Source of the DNA: Streptomyces sp. MMBL 11-1
GTDB taxonomy: Bacteria > Actinomycetota > Actinomycetes > Streptomycetales > Streptomycetaceae
Length of the DNA stretch: 64,000 bases
Assembly: GCF_028622875.1 (NCBI RefSeq)
Contig: NZ_CP117710.1
Span: 334,979-398,978 of the forward strand
Reading direction: 5' to 3'
In this document: positions 1-8,193 of the stretch, piece after piece
Position numbering within the stretch: position 1 is the first letter of the stretch
How the letters are laid out: every line of letters begins with the position of its first letter
The notes under the pieces: generated by a model
Databases searched by the model: none
What the model saw: the letters and a program-made list of their open reading frames with translations, nothing else
Told to the model about the DNA's origin: nothing
Program-made: the position numbers and the translations under genes

Positions 1-621
1 CGCAGGAACGCGGTTCAGTTCGATCTCGGCCTCCGATGCATCGGTGCTCAGCCGGATCTCGCCGCCCGCGTGGGCCGGTGGATAGGTGTCTTCGAGGGAG
101 GAGGCGTACCAGAAGGACCGGGTGCGGGAGGATTCCGTGCGCTCGGTCTCCCACCCCGCGGGGTGCAGAGCCGGCAGGGCCTGCTTCATCTCGCGGTTCA
201 TCCGCTGGCGTGCCCGCCGGTTCTCCTGGGCAGTGCGCCGTTCGGCGAGGGCGACTTCGAGGTTCTTCAGGTAGCCCGGCAGCAGCAGGGTGACGATGCG
301 GGAGGCCATGCTGGAGGTGGACGAGTCGAGGCCGACGGTGGTCGTCTCGGCCGTGCCGCTGTACCCGGGGGGATAGACGCACTCGACGGTGAGCCTGCGG
401 CCGGCGCTCCCTTTGAGGTGGGTGTTGTGGTGGCGGAGCGACAGCGCCAGCCTGCGGGGGTGGACCAACGAGAAGCTGAGGTAGTGCGCCTCCGTGTCGA
501 CGTGGTGGATCCAGTCTTCGCCTTCGGTGGTCCGGCTGTTCAGTGCGGCGCACAGCGCGCTGCCGAGCTGGTCGGCCAGGGCCTGGACTTCGCTGTGCTT
601 CGGTTCGACGTTGGAAGCCAA
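1..621 (-). CDS. hypothetical protein, C-terminus beyond window
   Basis: Open frame running off the left edge, so the C-terminus is missing (207 residues seen). I chose the TTG at 621 because GAGAAAGG lies about 9 bases upstream and no ATG or GTG fits near the N-terminus. The protein begins MASNVEPKHSEVQALADQLG and has a basic segment AERRTAQENRRARQRMNREM near residue 145. It shows no recognised catalytic motif, signal peptide or membrane segment. It follows the 148-aa gene by 26 bases and probably shares its transcript from the promoter at 1148-1188. Function unknown. Confidence 0.6.
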   Translation of the reverse strand, partial: MASNVEPKHSEVQALADQLGSALCAALNSRTTEGEDWIHHVDTEAHYLSFSLVHPRRLALSLRHHNTHLKGSAGRRLTVECVYPPGYSGTAETTTVGLDSSTSSMASRIVTLLLPGYLKNLEVALAERRTAQENRRARQRMNREMKQALPALHPAGWETERTESSRTRSFWYASSLEDTYPPAHAGGEIRLSTDASEAEIELNRVPA

Positions 622-647
622 GGGCAGACGCCTTTCTCGGACGGGGC

Positions 648-1094
648 TCACACGGCGGTCGCGGCACGGTGCCGGCCGGGGGCTCGCCTCTCCCGTACGG
701 GCAGGGGGCCGCTGCGAGGCTTGAGCAGCTCGGGCAGGAAATGGGGGCCTTCCTGGTCCTGTCCCAGCAGCGTCAGGTACGTCTCGGCCTCAGCGAGCGC
801 CTTGGCGAAGCTGCTCCGTGCGACCTGGCGGCGGCGCCAGGCCCGTCCCGCCCGGGTGCGGGCTCCGGCGACGTACCGCTCGGCCTGGCGGGCGAAGAGG
901 AAGCGGAGACCGACCAGTTGGGGGCGCGCGGCCCGGCCTGTCGCAGCGCTCGGCGGAGTGGTATGGCCGGCGGTGAGGGTCGCTACCACCCTGTCGAGCG
1001 CGGAGTGGATGGCCGCCCACGCTTCGGTTTCGGATCGGTGTCGCTCGCGCTCGCGGCTGCAGGTGGAGAAGGCGGAGGGAATCATGGGGGCCAT
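648..1094 (-). CDS. hypothetical protein, 148 aa
   Basis: ATG start with GAAGGA five bases upstream. Arg/Ala-rich and probably helical (segments such as RSSFAKALAEAETYLTLLGQ near residue 95); no known domain, signal peptide or membrane segment. It is the first gene after the promoter at 1148-1188, with a short leader, and the next gene starts 26 bases downstream. Antisense frames across the same stretch are open too, as usual for this base composition, but the ribosome site and promoter support this one. Function unknown. Confidence 0.55.
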   Translation of the reverse strand: MAPMIPSAFSTCSRERERHRSETEAWAAIHSALDRVVATLTAGHTTPPSAATGRAARPQLVGLRFLFARQAERYVAGARTRAGRAWRRRQVARSSFAKALAEAETYLTLLGQDQEGPHFLPELLKPRSGPLPVRERRAPGRHRAATAV

Positions 1095-1147
1095 CGGGGT
1101 CCTTCACGGGCGGTGAGGCGGGGACAGTACCCCGCGTGACAAGTAAG

Positions 1148-1188
1148 AGTTTACGAACGGCTATGCGTAATGTCAATTCATACTTGTC
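1148..1188 (-). promoter_or_regulatory. shared-type promoter P1
   Basis: On the minus strand: GACA (1185-1188), 8 bases, TTGACA as -35 (1171-1176), a 17-base spacer, and TAAACT as -10 (1148-1153). This matches eleven other elements in the window. It points at the 148-aa gene starting at 1094. Confidence 0.75.
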
Positions 1189-1554
1189 TTATGGTTTGTG
1201 GGCTGCCCGTTCAGCGCAGACGAGGAACTCGGGTGGTCCGCCGGCGGCGAGGAGGGAACCCGGCCACCTCCCTGACCGGAGGCGGCGGGCAGATGGCTGT
1301 CGTCAGGTTCGTGCCGTCGGGAGAACGTGGAGTCGAGAGCCGGAGCCGCGGCAGTCCTGCCGCGGGCGAGACGAGGCGGCTGACCATCCCGGGACTTGCA
1401 GACCAGGGTGTACGAAGGCCGCCCTGGTGGCCACGGGGGAAGCCACCAGGACGGTGTCGTTCAGCCTAGGGGGCGAGAGGCCGCCCGGCCCGCGATACGG
1501 CAGAATCCGAACCCCCCACACCGCTTGCCTCATCAGCGGGTTGCGGTGGCCGGG
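1189..1554. other. intergenic region, no gene seen
   Basis: Between promoter P1 and the stop of the PP-loop gene. Short open frames exist on both strands, but none has a convincing ribosome-binding site or recognisable protein sequence. I see no strong hairpin. Confidence 0.4.
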
Positions 1555-2790
1555 TCATGTCCCGGGGATGCTTGCAGGCGGGGCGCCCGTGGCCTCCGAC
1601 CACTTCTCCTCGAAGGACTTCTTCTGCTTGTCGGCGACGAAAGCCGGGGCCGAGACGATGAAGTCCTCCGTCATCGGGAGCACCGCGCCCCGTTCGCGGC
1701 GCCAGGTGCGGACCGATCCGTAGACGCTGTCATGCTCAACGCGCCGCCCGGGGCGGCTGCCGATGCGCTCGACGGTCTGGCCGAGGGGCGCCCGGCTTCC
1801 GGTACGCAGCCGCTTCACCGACCGCAACGCCTGTCCGCGGACAGTCGGGTCGGCAGAGCTCGCGGGCAGGATGCGGCGCAGGTGGTAGATCGCCCAGTCG
1901 CACGACTCGAGCTCAGCGCAGAACGCGTCAAGAACAGCGCGATCCTGCGGACGCGAGCGGTCGAACTGTTCCAGCAGCGAACGGCGCCCGAAGAGACGGG
2001 AGTTCGGGTTGAGACGGGTGGAGGTGTACTCCAGTCGCAGGACCCGGCCGGCCACCGCGGGGAAGGACCGCATCCGGTCCAGGTGAGCGGGCAGGGCGCC
2101 CATCGAGACTGGATAGCAGCAGAAGGTGCAGTAGGACTTCTTCCACCGCACGCCAAGCCGCTCGAACAGGAAGTCCTCGCACTTCTGACGCCCCCAGCCC
2201 CAGTCGATGAGCGGGTAGACCCCGGTGCGCAGGGGGAGTTTGCTCTCCTTGCGGTCGCGGTCAGCCCGTCCGCTCTCGTCGGCGTTGAAGCCGATCATCT
2301 GGCGGAACGGCCCGTGAGTGTTCCTCTTGCACCACAGGTCTCCGACGTCGCCTTTCGCTCGAATGCTGCACTTGCGAACTCCGCCCTGCTGAGGAACCGT
2401 GCCGTTCGCTTCCATCTCGTCCCACAGCGCCCAGCGGCCGCGGCGGATCAGACGCTTCGGACTGCGGGAGTCGTCCAGGACGTCGATTCCGGCGCGTATG
2501 GGCTGCCCTGCGCGCGCCAGCTGGACGAGGCGCAGTCCCTTCTCTGCGAGAAGCGGGAGGATGTAGCGCTCGGCGTCGGCGTCGGTGTCCGCCCACTCGT
2601 CTCCGGTGGCCATCGTGATGACCGCCGTGCGCTCGGGGTCGATCCCGTGCGCTTCCAGGTCGTCGAGCACGGCGACCAGGTAGGCGGTGGAGTCGACGCC
2701 CCGACCCCAGTTGATGACGTACTCGACCGGAGTGCTGAGGGGCGTCGATGTGGTGAACAGCGTTGGAGCTGCGGTGGTCTGAAGCTTGAT
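1555..2790 (-). CDS. PP-loop (PAPS reductase-like) adenine nucleotide alpha-hydrolase
   Basis: Member of the PP-loop superfamily related to PAPS reductase, whose members adenylylate a substrate and often transfer sulfur. The nucleotide-binding PP-loop is visible as WGRGVDST at residues 28-35. Cys-rich stretches follow: KCSIRAKGD, GWGRQKCEDF and KKSYCTFCCYP (around residue 225). The first ATG/GTG/TTG in frame (2670) lies after the PP-loop, so the true start must be upstream. The best candidate is ATC at 2790, with GGAGG six bases before it, giving 411 aa. It is last in the operon starting with the ADP-ribosylglycohydrolase at 5742. The substrate is unknown; the same fold is used by DndC and tRNA-modifying enzymes, but nothing here assigns it to them. 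Confidence 0.75.
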   Translation of the reverse strand: MKLQTTAAPTLFTTSTPLSTPVEYVINWGRGVDSTAYLVAVLDDLEAHGIDPERTAVITMATGDEWADTDADAERYILPLLAEKGLRLVQLARAGQPIRAGIDVLDDSRSPKRLIRRGRWALWDEMEANGTVPQQGGVRKCSIRAKGDVGDLWCKRNTHGPFRQMIGFNADESGRADRDRKESKLPLRTGVYPLIDWGWGRQKCEDFLFERLGVRWKKSYCTFCCYPVSMGALPAHLDRMRSFPAVAGRVLRLEYTSTRLNPNSRLFGRRSLLEQFDRSRPQDRAVLDAFCAELESCDWAIYHLRRILPASSADPTVRGQALRSVKRLRTGSRAPLGQTVERIGSRPGRRVEHDSVYGSVRTWRRERGAVLPMTEDFIVSAPAFVADKQKKSFEEKWSEATGAPPASIPGT

Positions 2791-3066
2791 GGGCTGCCTC
2801 CAGGCGGTCGTTGATGAGCCGGGCGGAAGGGCGTGCCCAGCTGTGCTGGCGGCGGAACTGGACCGCCCCCGGGCCGGTCAGAGCAGATGGCCTGGCACGC
2901 CTCGGGCGGGGATGGGGGAAGGCATCTGGTGTCCCCGCTGAAGGGCCGATCGGCGCGCGGCGGCTGGGCCGCCCGGGTCGAAGCGGGCTCACGGGCTCGG
3001 CCGGCGCGGAGGAAGCCGGGCAGACGTGGAGCCGGGCGTCCAGCGCTGGGTGAAGTCCGCGAAACC

Positions 3067-3951
3067 TCAGCAGGGCAGGTGCGGTGAGTCCAGGACGTGC
3101 CCAGTACCACCGCAGTGGTTGCACGCCTTGACTCCCGCCTCCTGGACGAGGCCGGTCCAGAAGGAAACCTGCTGCTCCCACGCGGACAAGGCATCCGTGT
3201 ACCGGCCGGCGGGAACGCGGTCGGCGACCGGAAGGTACATCTCCCTGGAGACGAGCACGGGAACTTCGCGGCCGGACTTCAGCTCGCGCAGGTTCTTCCC
3301 CAGGTTCGGCTGCCAGCGCGAGACGGGCTCCTGGAAGGGAACCCGGATGGTGACGTAGAGCCCGGCCGGCTTGTCGTCCCGGCCGTCGAAGCAGTACTGC
3401 ACGTGCAGCATCCTCGTGATCAGGTCTTTCAGATGGCTGCGGAGGCCCGGGATGTGGCCGGGGAAGCAGTGGAGGTACTCGCGCCGTTCGGTGAGTGAAT
3501 GCGGCATCCTCGCAACCCACGGCGGGGCACCGGGAGCCGGGGGCTCGCTTCCCTCAAGGACGCGGAAGGGGCCCTCGTACTCGTACGTGAGCGCGGGCTG
3601 CTCCTCGGTGACTGCCCGGTAGAACCGGTAGTAGTTGTCGTCCTCGACTTCCTCGTTGCGCTCCGTCCACTCCTCGGCGCTGAGCATCTCCGGGTAGCGG
3701 GCAGAGAGGGCGCTCCGGTCGATGAGCTCGTAGCGGACCGGTACGGGCCTGGGCTGCATCCGGGCCGTGATCCTCTCGGCGTGGTGGTCGGTGACCCACC
3801 ACGTCCCGGTCCGTTCCCCGAGGGGAGCCATGGGCCGGCCGTCGGCCAGCATGCCGGTTACGGGTGTGCTGCGGCTTCCGGGGGGAGCGGGCAGGTGGTA
3901 CAGCCACCGACCGTCCGGGTGCTGGATGGCGTAGTTCTCGAAGGGGTCCAC
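3067..3951 (-). CDS. hypothetical protein with C-terminal CxxCxGxG motif
   Basis: GTG start at 3951 with GAACGAGAG just upstream; 294 aa. The N-terminus MDPFENYAIQHPDGRWLYHL is followed by a Trp/Tyr-rich region (ERTGTWWVTDHHAERITARM). The C-terminus has a DnaJ-like zinc motif, ACNHCGGTGHVLDSPHLPC, suggesting metal or nucleic-acid binding (inference). No membrane segment. Third gene of the operon ADP-ribosylglycohydrolase, 210-aa protein, this protein, PP-loop enzyme. Not recognised as a named family. Confidence 0.65.
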   Translation of the reverse strand: MDPFENYAIQHPDGRWLYHLPAPPGSRSTPVTGMLADGRPMAPLGERTGTWWVTDHHAERITARMQPRPVPVRYELIDRSALSARYPEMLSAEEWTERNEEVEDDNYYRFYRAVTEEQPALTYEYEGPFRVLEGSEPPAPGAPPWVARMPHSLTERREYLHCFPGHIPGLRSHLKDLITRMLHVQYCFDGRDDKPAGLYVTIRVPFQEPVSRWQPNLGKNLRELKSGREVPVLVSREMYLPVADRVPAGRYTDALSAWEQQVSFWTGLVQEAGVKACNHCGGTGHVLDSPHLPC

Positions 3952-4037
3952 GGGCTCTCGTTCTGCTGGTCTGCTGGGTGGGCACCGCTGCGGCGGCGCG
4001 GATGAGGAAGGCTGCTCTGCGGGCCCGGCGGCCGGGT

Positions 4038-4670
4038 TCAGGACCGGGCCGATCCGGTGGGGCACTGGCTGGCCACGCCCTCGGCGTCGCCGGATTCGTG
4101 CTGCTCGACCCACTGGCGGGCGATGGGCACGGAGATGGCTCGGTAGACGACGCGGTGACTGTCCCGATCCACGACCGAGGCCCGGTAAGGGCCCGGACGG
4201 AAGCCGCCCCCGGAGGACGCGTCAGTGGTGAAGTAGCGTCCGCGGTCACCGTCGGCGTGGGTACGGATCAGGTTCACCTGCACGGCGTGGCGGCCGCGGA
4301 AGTCGGTGTGCCGGTACCAGCCGCGGAGCCCGTAGGCGGCGGCGTAGGCGTCCAGCCGGTCCGCGTGCCAGCCCCGTTCGGCCTCGGGTGCGTTCGTCTC
4401 GGCTGCGGCCAGCGAAGACACCACCGCGGCATGAAAGCTGTTGTGCCACTCGCGTATGCCCAGGCCGGTGCTCTGGATCTGGCCGGCGCGCTCGGCTGCT
4501 CGGTTCGCGGTCCGCCGGGCGAGGGCTGTCTGGTGCGCGCTCATGCCCCGTCCGTCCCATGCATTGAGGTTCTCCAGGGCGTTGGCCACGGGAGGTGGCC
4601 CGCTCGGCAGGCCCGTCAGGTCCGACAGGTCGGGAACGGGCGCGATCGGGGGAACTGAGTCGTACGTCAT
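4038..4670 (-). CDS. hypothetical protein, 210 aa
   Basis: ATG start with GGAG four bases upstream. The N-terminal half is helical and rich in Ala, Arg and Gln (TALARRTANRAAERAGQIQS near residue 50). The C-terminal half contains HTDFRGRHAVQVNLIRTHAD and RHSDR-like basic stretches. No catalytic motif is recognised. It lies 31 bases after the ADP-ribosylglycohydrolase gene in the same operon. Confidence 0.6.
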   Translation of the reverse strand: MTYDSVPPIAPVPDLSDLTGLPSGPPPVANALENLNAWDGRGMSAHQTALARRTANRAAERAGQIQSTGLGIREWHNSFHAAVVSSLAAAETNAPEAERGWHADRLDAYAAAYGLRGWYRHTDFRGRHAVQVNLIRTHADGDRGRYFTTDASSGGGFRPGPYRASVVDRDSHRVVYRAISVPIARQWVEQHESGDAEGVASQCPTGSARS

Positions 4671-4701
4671 GGGGCTCCGTCTCACGTAGTCGCGGTCCTG
4701 G

Positions 4702-5742
4702 TCAGCGGTCCCATCGGGCGCCGTGCGCGGCCAGGGTGTCCCGGTGCTCGATCCGGTCGGTCCAGCGCGCCGGCCAGGCATCCGCTCCGTGAAAGGCACC
4801 TGCGAAGGCGCCGGTGAGGCAGGCGACAGAGTCGGAGTCTCCGGAGGAGCAGGCGGCCCGCCGCAGAGCGGTTACCGGATCGTGGGGAAAGAGGAGGAAG
4901 CACAGCAGGCCCGTGGCCAAGGCTTCCTCGGCGACCCATCCCGCGCCGGTGACCAGGCAGGGGTCATCGTCGGGAGCGGGCGAGGCCAGGGCGGCGTCAA
5001 GCCGGTCCAGAGCCCCGAGGTTCTCGTCCCAGCCTCGCGTGATGAACCCGGTGGGCGATCGCCAGGGGCCACGTGTCCAGAGGTCTCCGAGCCACCTGCC
5101 GTGGTAGCGCGAGCGCTGGGATAGGGCGTATGCGCGCAGCAGCTGCGGAAGCCGCGACGGCATGGCGCCTTGCTTCAGCAGCCAGACAGCGTGGGCGGTG
5201 AGATCGGCAGCGGCGAGCGCCGTGGGATGCCCGTGGGTGAGGGCGGCCTGGAGCTGAGCTGCGCCGGCCCGCTCCTCGGGGTCCAGGGACGCGATCAGAC
5301 CGAGCGGCGCGACGCGCATGTTGGCCCCGCAGCCTTTCGAGCCGGCCTCGGTCGCAAGCCGCCAGGGTGTTCCCTTCTTCAGCCGGGCACAGGCCGCGAG
5401 ACACGTCATACCGGGGGCGCGGTCGTTGTCCGGCGCGTCGAGCCAGCGCACGAACTCGCAGACGAGCGCCTGCTCGAATCGCGCCGGATCCAGCCGCCCG
5501 GTGCTGTCGGGGTCCATAGCGGTGTCAGCGGCGCGGGCAACGGCCAGGGTCATCTGGGTGTCGTCGGTGACCAGGGCGGGGACGGGGAGGCTCATGTGCT
5601 GCCAGGGGCCGCTGCGCAGAATCTCGGCGACACTGGCGAACTCGGTGGGAAAGCCGAGCGCGTCGCCGAGCGCCAGACCGAACAGCGCGCCCGTGGCTGC
5701 TTCGCCGGGTCGGGCCCGGGCTGTGGTGGTGACTTCGTTCAG
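4702..5742 (-). CDS. ADP-ribosylglycohydrolase family protein
   Basis: Removes ADP-ribose from proteins, nucleic acids or small molecules using two metal ions (DraG/ARH family). Family motifs are present in order: GALFGLALGDALG near residue 20, the metal ligands TDDTQM near residue 60, GCGANMRVAPLG near 135 and SGDSDSVACLTGAFAGA near 305. About 346 aa, the usual size. The likely start is CTG at 5742 with GAGGAG six bases upstream; an ATG at 5877 in the same frame would add 45 unlikely residues. First gene of a four-gene operon under promoter P2. The target is unknown; a role in reversing ADP-ribosylation by a toxin or host enzyme is possible. Confidence 0.85.
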   Translation of the reverse strand: MNEVTTTARARPGEAATGALFGLALGDALGFPTEFASVAEILRSGPWQHMSLPVPALVTDDTQMTLAVARAADTAMDPDSTGRLDPARFEQALVCEFVRWLDAPDNDRAPGMTCLAACARLKKGTPWRLATEAGSKGCGANMRVAPLGLIASLDPEERAGAAQLQAALTHGHPTALAAADLTAHAVWLLKQGAMPSRLPQLLRAYALSQRSRYHGRWLGDLWTRGPWRSPTGFITRGWDENLGALDRLDAALASPAPDDDPCLVTGAGWVAEEALATGLLCFLLFPHDPVTALRRAACSSGDSDSVACLTGAFAGAFHGADAWPARWTDRIEHRDTLAAHGARWDR

Positions 5743-6009
5743 TGGTCGCTCCTCTCGGGAGTCGGGGGATGCCTGCCGGGGCCTGACCTTCGCGGAGACT
5801 CGGGCGGCTGGAACGCCGCGGCGGCGAGGCAGCCGCGCCCGCGATCTGTCGTAGGGGCGGCCGGTCGGGTGGCCCATGGTGCCGCCGCCCCGCTCCGGGG
5901 GGTTGCGGAGCAGGGCGGCGGGTGTCGGCGGTAGGGCCCGCGCCAGCGACCGTGTCCGAGGGGGGCCGGACTACGCCGCGGCCGGGCGTCTCTCCCAACC
6001 AACAGACTC

Positions 6010-6050
6010 AGATTACACTCAAGCGAGCATATTGTAAAGTTTCACATGTC
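6010..6050 (-). promoter_or_regulatory. shared-type promoter P2
   Basis: Minus strand: GACA (6047-6050), 8 bases, TTTACA (6033-6038), 17-base spacer, TAATCT (6010-6015). A slightly diverged member of the twelve-element set. It drives the ADP-ribosylglycohydrolase operon and abuts the 3' end of the transfer operon. Confidence 0.65.
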
Positions 6051-6053
6051 GCA

Positions 6054-7238
6054 CTAGCCGGCCTTGGGGAAGACGGGTGGGGTCCAACCGATGTAGGTCG
6101 CGCCCCACTTCGTCTCGAAGAGTTCGGCGTCGACGATGTCGATGTAGCCGGGCCTGAGGATGTCGTTCGAGGCGACCTTGTTGTCGCCGAGGTAGACCGC
6201 GATGTGCCCGGCTCGGTGACCGGTGTCCCAGTACAGGAGCGCGCCCGGCGGAGGGTTGCGGTCCTTGTCGTGCCGCATGCTGCTCGGGACGACCTTGTAG
6301 TGGTCGATCGCGTAGTTGACGCCGGAGAAGGACCAGCCGTAGACGATCGCGGTGTACGCGAGACACCTCTGGTACCACTTCTTCTCGGACCCGGTGCCCG
6401 CGTGGTCCTTCGCCCAGGCGATGGCCTCCTCCACGGTCCGCGGGTTGTTGAGCGTGTAGGTCTTGGTGCCGTCGGTGAACGTTCCGCCGCCTCCGCTGGG
6501 GGCGGGTGTGCTGGTGCCGCAGTTGCTGTTCTCGCTCGTGACGTCGTCGGCCTCGTCACCGGCAGGCTGGTTGCCGGTGTTGCCGGCGCGTTCGAGGTCG
6601 AGGCCGGCGTCCTTGGCGAGTTTGCGCATCGAGTTCTCGTGGCCCGCGTACAACCCCGGGTGGGCCGACTTCTGCACCGCCTGCGCAGCCTCGCCCAGCG
6701 GCTTGAGCTGCCACCCCTGGATGTCGACGAGACCCGGGTTGCCACCGCGGCCCTTGAAGAAGGACTCTGCAGCGAACGACGGGTCCATGATCTGTGCTTT
6801 CGTGCCCCAGTTCATCGACGGCCGCTGCTGGAAGAGGCCCAGGGAGTCGCGGTCACCGTAGTCGAGGTTCTGCAGCGTGCTCTCCTGCATCGCGGTCATC
6901 AACGCGATCAGGGTCGCCCTGCCGGGCAGCTTGAGCCTGACGGCAACGGCGTCGATGTCCTTGGCGAATCCGATCTGCTTCTGACGAAGGGACCCGGTCG
7001 CCTCACCACCTCCGGCCGCCCCGCCTCCGGTATCCGAGACCGGTGTCGAGTCGTCGGTGCCTGCCCCCGTGTCGGAGCAGGAGGCGGCCGACGCATTACC
7101 GGCGGGGAAGAGCAGGCCCAGGAGGAGCAGGCCGACGACGAACACGGCCACACCGATGGCGCCGAACTTGACCGCCCCGACCTTCTTGACGACGCCGGTG
7201 GCATGGATCGCGGCGCGGGCGAGGTCCTTCTCGTCCAC
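6054..7238 (-). CDS. T4SS-associated peptidoglycan hydrolase (lysozyme-like plus NlpC/P60- or CHAP-like)
   Basis: Opens the cell wall locally for the transfer apparatus. GTG start at 7238 with GAGGAG upstream; 394 aa. One membrane segment near residues 26-46 (AIGVAVFVVGLLLLGLLF) anchors it outside the membrane. A lysozyme-like domain follows, with the likely catalytic Glu in TAMQESTLQNLDYGD (about residue 107) and GLFQQRPSMNWGT. After a Gly/Ser/Pro linker comes a cysteine-peptidase-like domain with YQRCLAY, PGALLYWD and GHIAVYLG (Cys and His visible). Last gene of the transfer operon, four bases after the previous stop. VirB1-like proteins of Gram-positive conjugative elements have this architecture. 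Confidence 0.85.
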   Translation of the reverse strand: MDEKDLARAAIHATGVVKKVGAVKFGAIGVAVFVVGLLLLGLLFPAGNASAASCSDTGAGTDDSTPVSDTGGGAAGGGEATGSLRQKQIGFAKDIDAVAVRLKLPGRATLIALMTAMQESTLQNLDYGDRDSLGLFQQRPSMNWGTKAQIMDPSFAAESFFKGRGGNPGLVDIQGWQLKPLGEAAQAVQKSAHPGLYAGHENSMRKLAKDAGLDLERAGNTGNQPAGDEADDVTSENSNCGTSTPAPSGGGGTFTDGTKTYTLNNPRTVEEAIAWAKDHAGTGSEKKWYQRCLAYTAIVYGWSFSGVNYAIDHYKVVPSSMRHDKDRNPPPGALLYWDTGHRAGHIAVYLGDNKVASNDILRPGYIDIVDAELFETKWGATYIGWTPPVFPKAG

Positions 7239-7241
7239 GGC

Positions 7242-8072
7242 CTACTCCTCTATCCCGAGGACGCGCGTGACCATCCACGGCGAGTTCAGGTCGGCCCGGG
7301 AGACCTCGACGGTCAGGCGGCGGGTGTAGCTGTAAGGGTCGGTGCCCTTGACCGCGACGGTGACGGTCGCCCGCCGGTAGATGCGCACGGAGGTGTCGGG
7401 TGCCGGCCGCTGCTTGCCGGACGGCTGGGCAATCTCCGTCTTCGTGGGCCGGGCCTCCACGGCCTGCGCCGCGACCAGGCGGTCGAAGTCCTTGTCGCCG
7501 TGGCGCTTGAGGTTGTCGACCAAGGGGCTGGAGGCGTACGGAGCCGCTCTCTTGACGGCCGCTTGGTGGGAGCCGTCCTGATAGGGGAGCCGGGTGGTGT
7601 AGGCGGTGATGAACTTTTCGGCGACCTGGTCGGGGCTGATGAACTGGGCGGAGGGGCTGGTCGATGGGGCCGGCGGCGCCTTCGGATCCGTACTGGCCGG
7701 GGCGGTCGGCCCGGGCTTGCTCTTCGCCTTGGACGGGACGTCGTCGGCGGGCAACACCAGAGCGCCGATCGCCACGGCCAGAGCGATCAGCAGCGCGACC
7801 GCGGGGACCGCGAGGGTGATCGGCGGCTTCCCCCTGGCCCTTTTGACGGCCTGCTCGCGTTCCTCACGCCGCGCCGAGCGCCAGCGCTTGGCCGCGCGGC
7901 GGCGCTTGCGGCGCGGAAGGCCTGCGAGCTCCTCGGGCAACTCGTCCCGGCGCAGCAGATCGCGCCACTCGGCCGCCGTGCTGGGCGCGTCAGCACCGGA
8001 ATCCCTGCGGGAGCGGGCCTTGGCACCGCGATCGGGAGAAGGAGTGGTCGGCTCGTGAGGGTCGTTGGTCAC
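7242..8072 (-). CDS. conjugal transfer membrane protein, VirB8/TcpC-like
   Basis: GTG start at 8072 with GGAG upstream; 276 aa. A highly basic cytoplasmic N-terminus (RRKRRRAAKRWRSARREERE) precedes one membrane helix near residues 84-107 and a Pro/Ser-rich linker. The outer domain begins FISPDQVAEKFITAYTTR and ends in beta-rich sequence (SVRIYRRATVTVAVKGTD). This matches the VirB8/TcpC layout, an assembly scaffold of Gram-positive transfer systems. It lies in the operon between the VirB6-like protein and the hydrolase. Family placement rests on layout, context and weak sequence feel, not on a search. Confidence 0.7.
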   Translation of the reverse strand: MTNDPHEPTTPSPDRGAKARSRRDSGADAPSTAAEWRDLLRRDELPEELAGLPRRKRRRAAKRWRSARREEREQAVKRARGKPPITLAVPAVALLIALAVAIGALVLPADDVPSKAKSKPGPTAPASTDPKAPPAPSTSPSAQFISPDQVAEKFITAYTTRLPYQDGSHQAAVKRAAPYASSPLVDNLKRHGDKDFDRLVAAQAVEARPTKTEIAQPSGKQRPAPDTSVRIYRRATVTVAVKGTDPYSYTRRLTVEVSRADLNSPWMVTRVLGIEE

Positions 8073-8193
8073 GTCAGGCTCCGTACGGGGGCATGGCGAG
8101 ATGGCCCCGGGGCGGTCCGGCCCGGGGCGAGGGCCGGACCGCTGGGGGATCTCGTGTGCGGGAAAGGGCGGGGGCCGCCACGGCGGCCGGCGG

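Noticed and set aside
1189..1554. 76-residue minus-strand frame (1303-1533)
   Set aside because: No ribosome-binding site and no protein-like sequence; overlaps only non-coding DNA.
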